Shown here: positions 13,430 through 20,002 of the stretch, piece by piece
Layout: each line of letters opens with the position of its first letter
How positions within the stretch are numbered: position 1 is the stretch's first letter
DNA from: an uncultured Saprospiraceae bacterium
GTDB lineage: Bacteria > Bacteroidota > Bacteroidia > Chitinophagales > Saprospiraceae
Length of the DNA stretch: 20,002 nucleotides
NCBI GenBank assembly: GCA_937967535.1
Contig: CALCMV010000439.1
Coordinates: 1-20,002, forward strand
Direction: 5' to 3'
Position numbers and translations under genes: made by a program
Notes under the pieces: model-generated
Seen by the model: the letters and a program-made list of their open reading frames with translations, nothing else
What the model was told of the DNA's origin: nothing
Database searches by the model: none

Positions 13430-14851
13430 ATGTTATTCGATATAAAGCCTGAAGAGCGAGCTATTTTCCAGTTGGTCAGCAAAGTTGCTGAAGAATTGGG
13501 CTATCCTACCTATGTAGTAGGTGGGTATGTGCGCGATCGCCTTTTGGCGCGTCATTCCAAAGATATGGATATTGTCTGTGTGGGCAGTGGTATTGAGTTG
13601 GCAGAACGGATTGCAGATAATCTTTTCCCGCGTCCGAAGGTGACGGTGTACAGCCGCTTTGGTACGGCGATGTTTGTGTACAAAGATATGGAGATAGAAT
13701 TTGTGGGCGCACGCCGCGAATCTTATCGCAAAGACTCCCGCAAACCGCAAGTCGAAGACGGTACGCTCGAAGATGACCAAAATCGTAGAGATTTGACTAT
13801 CAATGCTTTAGCAGTCAGCTTGAATGAATACAATTTCGGTACGATAGTAGACCCATTCAATGGTTTGGGCGATTTGGAACAACGCATCCTTCGCACGCCA
13901 CTCGAACCCGGACGTACCTTTTCCGACGACCCGCTGCGTATGATGCGTGCCATACGTTTTGCTTCGCAATTGCATTTTGAAATTGACCCAAAAACATTTA
14001 AATCCATCAAAAATAATCGCCACCGCATCAAGATTATTTCGCAAGAACGCATTACTAGCGAATTGGAGAAAATTCTAATGTCGGAAAAACCATCAGTTGG
14101 GTTTAAGTTGCTCTTTGATAGTGGTTTATTAGAGTTGATTTTTCTTGAAATGGCAAATTTGCAAGGCGTAAAAGTCAAAAATGGCGTGCATCACAAAGAT
14201 AATTTTTATCACACATTGGAGGTGATTGACAATATTTGTAAAAAAACGGATAATATTTGGCTGCGTTGGGCGGCACTCATGCACGACATCGCCAAACCGC
14301 CTACACAACGTTTTGACCCGGCAATTGGGTGGACATTTCATGGTCACGAAGCACTTGGCGCGAAATGGACACCGCGTATCTTTCGCAAGCTGCGTTTGCC
14401 GAATGATACTAAAATGAAATACGTCCAAAAACTCGTGCGTCTGCACCTACGCCCGATTTCACTCACCAAAGAAAATATCACGGATTCGGCGATTCGCCGC
14501 CTGCTTTTTGAGGCAGGTGATGATATTGACGATTTGATGATTTTGTGTGAAGCAGACATCACCTCTAAAAATCCTAAAAAAGTGAAACGCTACCTGAGTA
14601 ATTATGAACTCGTGCGCCAAAAACTCATCGAAGTAGAACAAAAAGACCACCTTCGCAATTGGCAACCACCGATTTCGGGGGAGTTGATTATGGAGACGTT
14701 TGGTATTGAACCTTCACGCGAAGTGGGTATTATCAAAAATGCAATTCGGGAAGCGATTCTTGATGGCGATATTCAAAATGAGTATGAGGAGGCGTATCAG
14801 TTTATGCTGGCGAAAGGGGAGGAAATTGGGCTGAAAATATCTCAAGCCTAA
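13430..14851 (+). CDS. cca: CCA tRNA nucleotidyltransferase with HD domain
   Basis: Class II CCA-adding enzyme (or polyA polymerase-related), which builds or repairs the 3' CCA end of tRNAs in the cytoplasm. The nucleotidyltransferase head shows GGYVRD (31-36) and the metal-binding DMD (D45, D47), then RRDLTINAL (119-127), DDPLRMMRAIRF (166-177) and QERITSELEKIL (205-216), the typical order of the catalytic and nucleotide-binding motifs. An HD phosphohydrolase domain follows, with H261 in FYHTLEVID and HD at 285-286 in LMHDIAKPP. The length of 473 residues is normal for the HD-containing bacterial form. Start ATG 13430 is in the expected place relative to the first motif. The gene converges with the GT9 gene, and a shared palindrome separates them. 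A hairpin and a long branched repeat lie upstream. Confidence 0.93.
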   Translation: MLFDIKPEERAIFQLVSKVAEELGYPTYVVGGYVRDRLLARHSKDMDIVCVGSGIELAERIADNLFPRPKVTVYSRFGTAMFVYKDMEIEFVGARRESYRKDSRKPQVEDGTLEDDQNRRDLTINALAVSLNEYNFGTIVDPFNGLGDLEQRILRTPLEPGRTFSDDPLRMMRAIRFASQLHFEIDPKTFKSIKNNRHRIKIISQERITSELEKILMSEKPSVGFKLLFDSGLLELIFLEMANLQGVKVKNGVHHKDNFYHTLEVIDNICKKTDNIWLRWAALMHDIAKPPTQRFDPAIGWTFHGHEALGAKWTPRIFRKLRLPNDTKMKYVQKLVRLHLRPISLTKENITDSAIRRLLFEAGDDIDDLMILCEADITSKNPKKVKRYLSNYELVRQKLIEVEQKDHLRNWQPPISGELIMETFGIEPSREVGIIKNAIREAILDGDIQNEYEEAYQFMLAKGEEIGLKISQA

Positions 14852-14855
14852 ACCC

Positions 14856-14898
14856 ATCGTAGGGACAAGGCATGCCTTGTTTCTACGATATTTTTAGG
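14856..14898 (+). terminator. long palindrome with T-run between cca and the glycosyltransferase
   Basis: The 34 nt at 14856-14889 form a near-perfect palindrome: ATCGTAG pairs with CTACGAT and ACAAGGCA with TGCCTTGT, with a GG/TT step that becomes G-U wobbles in plus-strand RNA. ATTTTTAGG follows on the plus strand, so it can terminate cca. The TAG stop of the converging gene (14883-14885) lies inside the right arm. The GACAAGGCATGCCTTGT core resembles REP-type palindromes found between genes in several phyla. Confidence 0.65.
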
Positions 14899-15860
14899 CT
14901 TATTTGGTTCAGGATCTCCGCCACATCAATTTCCTCCATACAGCGAAAATGCCCCTTTGGACAAGCCTGATAACCAATCTTAGAACAAGGTCTGCATTTC
15001 AAATTATTGACTTCAATTGCTTCATAATCAGTCTGGTACGGATACATTCCGAAGGCAGGTACAGTATTGCCCCAAATACTGACGATACGTTTTTTGAAAG
15101 CTGCGCCAATGTGCATCAAGCCCGTATCATGCGTAATGAGTAGCCGCGACTGCTGCACCCAAGATGCCGAGCCATTTAACGAAAATTTCCCACAGGCATT
15201 GAATGTATGTGCGCCGGATTTTTCGGAAATCAAGTCGCCCTTTGCAGTATCTTCTTTGCCGCCAAGCAGGACGATAGGGTATGGGAGTGATTGGCAAATT
15301 TCGATAATTTTGTGTGTGGGCAATCGTTTGGTGGCAAGTTTAGCTCCGATGGCAAAGGCAATATATTCGTGTGGAGTGTATCCGTAGCGGGTCGTATCAA
15401 TTTCTTCATTTGGCGGGATAAAATAATCCAAACCCGCATCATCATTTTTTACACCTAATTTTTTTACAGTTTCAAAATACCTGTCAACAATATGAATGTC
15501 AGGCAATTGATTGATTTTCAGATTGGTCAATAACCATTTTTCGATATTCAACTTGGGAAATGAAGTCGCAGATACACCCAAATGTAGCTTGAGGCGAAGT
15601 GTACGCAGATTATGATGCAGGTCAATGATGCGCTCGTATTTTTCTGCCTTCAAATCAGCGATGACCTCATCAATTTCTTTATCAATTGTCCAGATTTTAT
15701 CCAAATACGGATTGGGAGAGAGAATGTTTTTATAGATTGATTTGGTGAGAAAATGCAACTCGACATCCATCTGTTGCTTCAGGCAACGCAGCACAGGCGT
15801 AGTCAGCACAATATCGCCGATAGAACTAAATCGTATGATTAAAATTTTCTTCACCTCCAA
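14883..15860 (-). CDS. glycosyltransferase family 9, heptosyltransferase-like
   Basis: GT-B type glycosyltransferase of family 9, which includes the LPS heptosyltransferases WaaC and WaaF; it probably adds a sugar to lipopolysaccharide core or a related surface glycan at the inner membrane. The N-terminal signature ILIIRFSSIGDIVLTTPVL (6-24) and the C-terminal donor-site motif ITHDTGLMHIGAAF (242-255) followed by IWGNT (262-266) are clear. The C-terminus has four cysteines (289, 292, 300, 307) around CRPCSKIG and FRCM, as in related Bacteroidota members. The acceptor cannot be told from sequence. There is no in-frame ATG near the start: the choices are TTG 15860 or GTG 15854. A promoter-like sequence overlaps the TTG, so the GTG, with an almost leaderless mRNA, is also possible. 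The stop codon lies inside the shared palindrome. Confidence 0.88.
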   Translation of the reverse strand: MEVKKILIIRFSSIGDIVLTTPVLRCLKQQMDVELHFLTKSIYKNILSPNPYLDKIWTIDKEIDEVIADLKAEKYERIIDLHHNLRTLRLKLHLGVSATSFPKLNIEKWLLTNLKINQLPDIHIVDRYFETVKKLGVKNDDAGLDYFIPPNEEIDTTRYGYTPHEYIAFAIGAKLATKRLPTHKIIEICQSLPYPIVLLGGKEDTAKGDLISEKSGAHTFNACGKFSLNGSASWVQQSRLLITHDTGLMHIGAAFKKRIVSIWGNTVPAFGMYPYQTDYEAIEVNNLKCRPCSKIGYQACPKGHFRCMEEIDVAEILNQISLKIS

Positions 15861-15887
15861 ACATACAATTTTCTCATTGCCTCACAA
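15858..15887 (-). promoter_or_regulatory. consensus Bacteroidota promoter overlapping the glycosyltransferase start
   Basis: On the minus strand TTG (15887-15885), 19 nt, then TATGTTTG (15865-15858) match the TTG-N19-21-TAnnTTTG consensus fully. The TTG lies in the T-run region of the upstream terminator. The -7 box covers the TTG that would be the first possible start codon, so a transcript from here would begin at about the GTG at 15854. Confidence 0.5.
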
Positions 15888-15888
15888 A

Positions 15889-15919
15889 AAAAACGAGCAG
15901 AAGTGTAGAACACTTCTGC
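15889..15919 (-). terminator. strong intrinsic terminator of the OmpA-fusion gene
   Basis: GCAGAAGTGT (15897-15906) and ACACTTCTGC (15910-15919) form a perfect 10-bp stem with a 3-nt loop. Read on the minus strand the stem is followed by CTCG and eight Ts. It lies about 110 nt after the OmpA-fusion stop and before the glycosyltransferase gene, insulating the two. Confidence 0.85.
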
Positions 15920-16031
15920 CCGTGAAAATGAAAATGAATCTATCAAAAAAAGCAACAAAAATTTGATAGTTACGAGTTGCGAGTCAGTGAGTTCGCGAAA
16001 TAAACGCGCTACTCTAAAAACCCGTAACTGA

Positions 16032-17348
16032 TTATATTTTACTTACAACAACTTCTACACGACGGTTTTCTGCTGCTGCTGTATTGGCTGCATTGGCAGG
16101 TTTTTCAGAACCAAAACCTGCGGTAGTCAAACGATTGGCACTGATACCCGAAGCTACCAACTGATTTTTGACTGCCGTAGCGCGTGCCATAGATAGTGAT
16201 TTATTCTTAGCCATATCACCTCTGCTATCGGTATGACCTTCGATATTGATGTGTACTTTAGGGAAGGCTTTGAGTACTTTTGCACATTCGGCTACCTCTT
16301 TGAGCGAATTTGCATCCAAATTGGCAGAACCCGTAGCAAATGTCAAATTATCAAAAGTAAAACGCTCACCTACTTTGGCAGAACCGCCACCTAAGAAACT
16401 GGTAAATTTGTCACCGAAAGTACCTTCGCGGAAGCTAACTTTACCACCACCCGGCAATTCGAATGCTTTGATACCGTCTACTACTTTTGAACCAAAACCT
16501 GCAACAGCACCACCGACATTTTTAGTAGCATCAACAGCTTTGTCGCCCATATCTTTTGCTCCCTCTACTACAGTAGTAGTTGCTTTCTTAGTGGTGTCAA
16601 CCGCTTTGTCAGCCATATCACCGGCAGGATTGGCACAACCCATGCGACTCAATAACCAACCACCGATAAGAACAACTGCTAATAATGGCAATAACCATCT
16701 CAAGAAGCTACCGCCTCTTCTGGCAGTATCAGTGGCAGCCGCAGTAGCTCTACCGCCTACATTTGAAGCTGTATTGGCTACATTGCCCGCAGCAGCTTTC
16801 GCACCACCAAGTAAGCTACCGAGACCCAAGGCATCGCCCATACCTGAAGGAAGGGCAGCTTTTACGTGGTCTGCTTGGCTGCTCATCAAGTTTGCAAGAC
16901 CGGAAGCGTTCAAACCTTGTGATCTTACTTGCTTACCGACAATACCCATCAAGATAGGTGCAGCCATGCTCAATAATGAAGAAGCACCGCTACGTTGTAA
17001 GCCAGCCATAGAAGCCACCTTACCGACAATAGAACCCAATCCATTGCCAAAAAGTCCACTCAAAATACCTTCACCTGCTGTAGTCGCTTTGCGAGTAGCA
17101 TCGCCACCACTAAACAGGTTGTCCATATTGTCTAAAATGCCACCATCGTGACCGCCGTCTTTAATCATGTTGAAGAGCTCGCTTGCGCCGCTCTGTGTAG
17201 AGGATTTTTTCATCATTCCTCCGAGAAGTGTAGGCATAATGCCATCAAGTGCTTTACCGGTAGCTGCATTGCTGCCACCAATCATTTTGGCTGCATTGCC
17301 AATAACTGCACTCGAAAGTTGGTCTTTTACAAGTCCTAATAAATTCAT
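16032..17348 (-). CDS. DUF937 domain, transmembrane segment and OmpA peptidoglycan-binding domain fusion
   Basis: Residues 1-165 are a Gly/Ala-rich DUF937-like region (for example MPTLLGGMMKKSS at 38-50 and the second repeat SMAAPILMGIVGKQV at 127-141). One hydrophobic helix follows (about 216-234, FLRWLLPLLAVVLIGGWLL). Residues 243-295 are a low-complexity Ala/Lys/Asp stretch with repeated DKAVDTTK/DKAVDATK. The C-terminal OmpA domain (about 329-438) has GHTDSRG (371-377), the LSMARATAV region and NRLTTAGFGSEKP. There is no cleavable signal peptide; the helix and its basic N-side suggest N-terminus in the cytoplasm and OmpA domain in the periplasm, bound to peptidoglycan. The role is unknown. 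The start ATG 17348 is preceded by a plausible promoter and the gene ends with its own terminator, so it is probably monocistronic. Confidence 0.85.
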   Translation of the reverse strand: MNLLGLVKDQLSSAVIGNAAKMIGGSNAATGKALDGIMPTLLGGMMKKSSTQSGASELFNMIKDGGHDGGILDNMDNLFSGGDATRKATTAGEGILSGLFGNGLGSIVGKVASMAGLQRSGASSLLSMAAPILMGIVGKQVRSQGLNASGLANLMSSQADHVKAALPSGMGDALGLGSLLGGAKAAAGNVANTASNVGGRATAAATDTARRGGSFLRWLLPLLAVVLIGGWLLSRMGCANPAGDMADKAVDTTKKATTTVVEGAKDMGDKAVDATKNVGGAVAGFGSKVVDGIKAFELPGGGKVSFREGTFGDKFTSFLGGGSAKVGERFTFDNLTFATGSANLDANSLKEVAECAKVLKAFPKVHINIEGHTDSRGDMAKNKSLSMARATAVKNQLVASGISANRLTTAGFGSEKPANAANTAAAENRRVEVVVSKI

Positions 17349-17375
17349 AATAGATTTAAAATATGGTTAGTTAAA

Positions 17376-17406
17376 TAAAATTACCTTTCTGACGGAAAAA
17401 CATCAA
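17376..17406 (-). promoter_or_regulatory. candidate promoter of the OmpA-fusion gene
   Basis: On the minus strand TTG (17406-17404), 20 nt, then TAATTTTA (17383-17376) match TTG-N19-21-TAnnTTTG except for the last base. The box ends 27 nt before the ATG at 17348, a usual leader distance. Confidence 0.45.
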
Positions 17407-17605
17407 TAGGTAACGATTATATGAATTAAAGTTTGGGTGTGAATATTAATGCTTGTGCCAAATTGATAATTGAGAAAATATATATTTTTTTTAATGAGAA
17501 TGAATTACTCATAATTAATTTAATTTAAGTTTTTTATAAAAATAAAAATTAATAAATTATACATAATGAATTTGGGTAGTCTTCATTAGAAATAGGGATA
17601 TTTAC

Positions 17606-17739
17606 ATAGTGAATAGTTCATAGTTCATAGTTCATAGTTCATAGTTCATAGTGAATAGTTCATAGTTCATAGTTCATAGTTCATAGTGAATAGTTCATAG
17701 TTCATAGTGAATAGTGAAATAGTTCATGGTGAATAGTTC
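17606..17739 (+). repeat. tandem array of two 7-nt units (ATAGTTC and ATAGTGA)
   Basis: Nineteen units can be read. Calling ATAGTTC A and ATAGTGA B, the order is B AAAAA B AAAA B AA B B A B A, with one extra base before the third-last A-type unit and a G for A in the last B. The unit is not a multiple of three and no frame crosses it usefully. It lies about 260 nt before the OmpA-fusion start and 510 nt before the protease start. Confidence 0.9.
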
Positions 17740-17758
17740 AGAATTTTTTATTTTATTT

Positions 17759-18026
17759 CACATTTCGGGTAAATGGAAATAAGAAAATTAAATTTTTTTA
17801 AAATTTTATTTTGATTTTATATTAAAAAAAGAAATTAAACAGAATTTTATTTCAAATTTAAAAATTAATATGTTTTTATTTTTCATAAAAAATAAAATAA
17901 AATAAATTATTTTTTTAATTTAATATGAAAAACCAAATAAAATTTCAAATCAGCCTTGAAATAAAATTAATGTTTGGATTTATTTTTAATATTCTTGTTT
18001 TTTAAATTTAATTTACCCGAAATGTG
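17759..18026. repeat. inverted pair CACATTTCGGGTAAAT around AT-rich DNA
   Basis: CACATTTCGGGTAAAT (17759-17774) is exactly inverted at 18011-18026, enclosing 236 nt of almost only A and T. The 16-nt arm matches 14 of 16 positions of the arm core in the element at 4253-4460. The pair looks like a second, diverged member of the same MITE-like family. Confidence 0.55.
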
Positions 18027-18214
18027 GGTTTTATTGAAAACTAATCCGATAGCTATACGAAATCAAAAAAAATACACCCACAACCCATAAGCCGCAACCG
18101 AGTTATTAGAAAAAAGATGAAAAAAAAGATACTAAAATTACATTTTCCTTAACGTACTTTTCAATAAAGTAGCAGTCATAAAATATAATAGCTCATAAAC
18201 TCGTTTGAAAACAC

Positions 18215-18222
18215 TATTTTTG
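18215..18222 (+). promoter_or_regulatory. -7 box TATTTTTG of the S8 protease gene
   Basis: TATTTTTG matches TAnnTTTG and lies 30 nt before the ATG at 18253. No TTG is found at the proper -33 distance, so the match is partial. Confidence 0.5.
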
Positions 18223-18252
18223 CAAAAAATTATTCAAATTTAATCTTTATCA

Positions 18253-19884
18253 ATGATACAAAAAATAACGATGACACTACTTATCAGTGTCATTACAATT
18301 GCTTGCATATTTGCACAAAAAGCCCCTGAAAACTGGTTTAATCTAGATGCCAAACAAGACAATGTGCAAGGCTTGAGCGTAGAAAAAACCTATCAGGAAC
18401 TCCTCAAGGGAAAAAGCTCCCAAACTGTTGTGGTAGCTGTGATTGATTCCGGTATTGATGCCGAACACGAAGACCTGAAAGACATCATGTGGGTCAATGA
18501 AGATGAAATCCCGAACAATGGCAAAGATGATGACGGAAATGGTTACATTGACGATATTCACGGTTGGAATTTCATTGGTGGTGCTGATGGAAAAAATGTC
18601 GCACACGACAATCTGGAAGTCACGCGCCTCTACCGCGATTTGCACAAAATTTATAAAGACAGCGACCCGTCTCAACTTTCTAAAAAAGCAAAAGCGAAAT
18701 ATGAAGAGTATCGCGCACTCAAAAAAGTAATAGATGAAAAACGCGGCGAAGCCGAAGCACAATCTATGCAAATGGCAGGTTTGTATGAGATGTTTTCCGG
18801 TGCATTGAAGGCAGTAAAAGCTGAGGTAGGGGAAGATACCGAACTCAGTATGGAGGTGCTGGACAATATAGATGCAGGGGATGATGAAGTGCTGGCACAG
18901 GGCATATCTATGCTGAAAAGTGTTTTTGAACAAGGGGCTTCTGAAAAAGACCTTGAAGAACTCAAAGGCGCAGCCGATTATTTTAATGGTCAACTCGACT
19001 ATTACTATAATCCTGATTTTGACCCGCGCAATATCGTAGGCGACAACTACCGCAACTCTGCCGAGCGAAGCTACGGAAACAACGATGTAGAAGGACCGGA
19101 TGCTATGCACGGTACACACGTAGCGGGTATCATCGCTGCCAATCGCAATAATGACACCGGTATGAAAGGTGTGGCTGACAATGTGCGTATCATGTCTGTT
19201 CGTGCAGTACCCGACGGCGATGAGCGCGACAAAGATGTTGCCAATGCCATCCGTTATGCAGTAGATAATGGTGCGCGTATTATCAATATGAGTTTTGGAA
19301 AACAGTATAGTTTTGACAAGAAAGTAGTAGATACGGCGGTCAAGTATGCCGTCAAAAAAGGTGTTTTGCTTGTACATGCGGCAGGTAATGACGGTATCAA
19401 TACCGACGAGGTCATCTTTTATCCGAATGACCGCTACAAAAACAAGAAAAAACAAGCCAAAACATGGCTCGAAATCGGCGCACTTTCATGGGAAGGTGGC
19501 AAAAATTCCGCAGCCGGATTCTCCAATTATGGCGCGGATAATGTTGATATTTTTTCACCCGGACTCGACCTTTACTCCACAGTACCGGACGACAAATACG
19601 AAGTATCAAGCGGTACGAGTATGGCAGCACCGGCAGCTTCGGGCGTAGCGGCACTCCTCATGTCTTACTACCCGAAATTGACCGCCGAGCAGGTCAAAGA
19701 AATTTTAATCAAATCTGCCGTAGATATTGATAATAAGGTAGTTAAGCCCGGTAGCAGAGATACAGCAGTGTCGTTTAGCACACTTTGTCGTACAGGTGGT
19801 GTGGTCAGTGCCTATGAAGCCGTCAAACTCGCCGATAAAACCAAAGGCAAGCGCAAGGTGAAAATAACATTGCCGAGAGCATAG
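18253..19884 (+). CDS. secreted subtilisin-like serine protease (S8 family)
   Basis: Predicted exported serine endopeptidase. The signal peptide (about 1-21) ends at FA|Q. The catalytic triad is D65 in VAVIDSGID, H286 in MHGTHVAGII and S456 in GTSMAAP; N379 in HAAGND is the likely oxyanion residue. KDDDGNGYIDD (91-101) looks like a calcium-binding loop, common in Bacteroidota subtilases. Between D65 and H286 there is an insertion of roughly 150 residues, mostly helical and charged, so the D-H spacing is much longer than in classical subtilisins. There is no separable long propeptide, no C-terminal secretion domain and no repeat domain; the protein ends in a basic tail. It starts at ATG 18253, 30 nt after a -7 box. 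Substrate unknown; general nutrient or envelope-protein degradation is the default guess. Confidence 0.92.
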   Translation: MIQKITMTLLISVITIACIFAQKAPENWFNLDAKQDNVQGLSVEKTYQELLKGKSSQTVVVAVIDSGIDAEHEDLKDIMWVNEDEIPNNGKDDDGNGYIDDIHGWNFIGGADGKNVAHDNLEVTRLYRDLHKIYKDSDPSQLSKKAKAKYEEYRALKKVIDEKRGEAEAQSMQMAGLYEMFSGALKAVKAEVGEDTELSMEVLDNIDAGDDEVLAQGISMLKSVFEQGASEKDLEELKGAADYFNGQLDYYYNPDFDPRNIVGDNYRNSAERSYGNNDVEGPDAMHGTHVAGIIAANRNNDTGMKGVADNVRIMSVRAVPDGDERDKDVANAIRYAVDNGARIINMSFGKQYSFDKKVVDTAVKYAVKKGVLLVHAAGNDGINTDEVIFYPNDRYKNKKKQAKTWLEIGALSWEGGKNSAAGFSNYGADNVDIFSPGLDLYSTVPDDKYEVSSGTSMAAPAASGVAALLMSYYPKLTAEQVKEILIKSAVDIDNKVVKPGSRDTAVSFSTLCRTGGVVSAYEAVKLADKTKGKRKVKITLPRA

Positions 19885-19887
19885 AAC

Positions 19888-19965
19888 GTGTTGATGTGTT
19901 GATGTGTTGATGTGTTGATGTGTTGATGTGTTGATGTGTTGATGTGTTGATGTGTTGATGTGTTT
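19888..19965 (+). repeat. tandem array of the 8-nt unit GTGTTGAT
   Basis: The 8-mer GTGTTGAT is repeated nearly ten times without visible error, starting three bases after the protease stop codon. Perfect identity suggests recent expansion or active slippage. A short A/T hairpin with core TTTTTTGCTTCGCAAAAAA follows at about 19968-19987 and may help end transcription. Confidence 0.9.
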
Positions 19966-20002
19966 TATTTTTTGCTTCGCAAAAAAATACACACATATAT
20001 TG

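Larger units (their letters stand above)
17349..18252. other. 0.9-kb AT-rich gap between divergent genes
   Basis: The gap lies between the OmpA-fusion (-) and S8 protease (+) genes. It holds a promoter-like site for each gene at its two ends, a 7-nt tandem repeat (17606-17739) and a second inverted-repeat pair (17759-17774/18011-18026) around a nearly pure A/T interior. I see no coding frame. Confidence 0.7.

Noticed and set aside
15862..15864. ATG just upstream of the glycosyltransferase frame
   Set aside because: It is out of frame with the family signature sequence, so it cannot start this protein.
16246..17151. 301-residue plus-strand frame opposite the DUF937-OmpA gene
   Set aside because: Pro/Ala/Leu-rich shadow of a Gly/Ala-rich gene on the other strand, with no domain or start signal.
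17606..17739. Possible CRISPR array
   Set aside because: The period is 7 nt with no spacers, and no cas genes are present; it is a simple tandem repeat.
18343..19455. 370-residue open frame on the minus strand inside the S8 protease gene
   Set aside because: It is fully antisense to a gene with an intact catalytic triad and its translation is an Ile/Phe/Val-rich string with no motif; it is a by-product of codon use.
19705..19992. Minus-strand frame with a repeated HQHINTST peptide
   Set aside because: The repeat peptide is just the translation of the 8-nt tandem array, and the rest is antisense to the protease.

Overview
The window most resembles a member of the Bacteroidota, probably a Saprospira/Lewinella-like or other marine/sludge lineage; that placement is an inference from gene content and style. 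The evidence is AT-rich DNA, -7 boxes of the TAnnTTTG type, signal peptides cleaved before Gln (Ala|Gln in five proteins), very large secreted proteins with TSP3-like and dockerin-like calcium-loop repeats, and the DUF1800/DUF1501 gene pair. No tRNA, rRNA, CRISPR array or complete insertion sequence was recognised.

Layout. (1) 1-1769 (+): 3' part of a UvrD/PcrA-type superfamily 1 helicase, cut by the left edge. (2) 1892-4075 (+): secreted M43-like metalloprotease with fibronectin III domains and a C-terminal module. (3) 4076-4539: AT-rich gap with three copies of an inverted repeat. (4) 4540-5493 (-): exported protein of unknown function behind an attenuator-like leader. (5) 5745-8702 (-): 985-residue secreted protein with an F5/8-like domain, a CxxCH cytochrome c-like segment, calcium-loop repeats, two copies of an unnamed module, and the same C-terminal module as the M43 protease. 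(6) 8942-12236 (-): DUF1501 then DUF1800 on the coordinate axis, transcribed DUF1800 first. (7) 12237-13429: 1.2 kb without genes, carrying at least three unrelated palindromic elements. (8) 13430-14851 (+): CCA tRNA nucleotidyltransferase, converging on (9) 14883-15860 (-), a GT9 heptosyltransferase-like glycosyltransferase. (10) 16032-17348 (-): DUF937-TM-OmpA fusion. (11) 17349-18252: gap with a 7-nt tandem repeat and another inverted-repeat pair. (12) 18253-19884 (+): secreted subtilisin-like S8 protease, followed by an 8-nt tandem repeat.

Functionally most of the window concerns the cell surface: secreted proteases, a heme-motif surface protein, the DUF1800/DUF1501 exported pair, an envelope glycosyltransferase and a peptidoglycan-binding OmpA fusion. 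cca and the helicase are the intracellular exceptions. The DUF1800, DUF1501 and cytochrome-motif genes share one strand and may work together, but this is inference.

The most unusual signal is non-coding. A 345-nt element at 13035-13379 can fold into a long outer stem closing a branched core. Its two arms are diverged copies of one unit, and the two copies differ by paired base changes that keep the stems. Several other gaps carry their own inverted or tandem repeat family, and two gaps 13 kb apart carry inverted repeats with related 16-nt cores.
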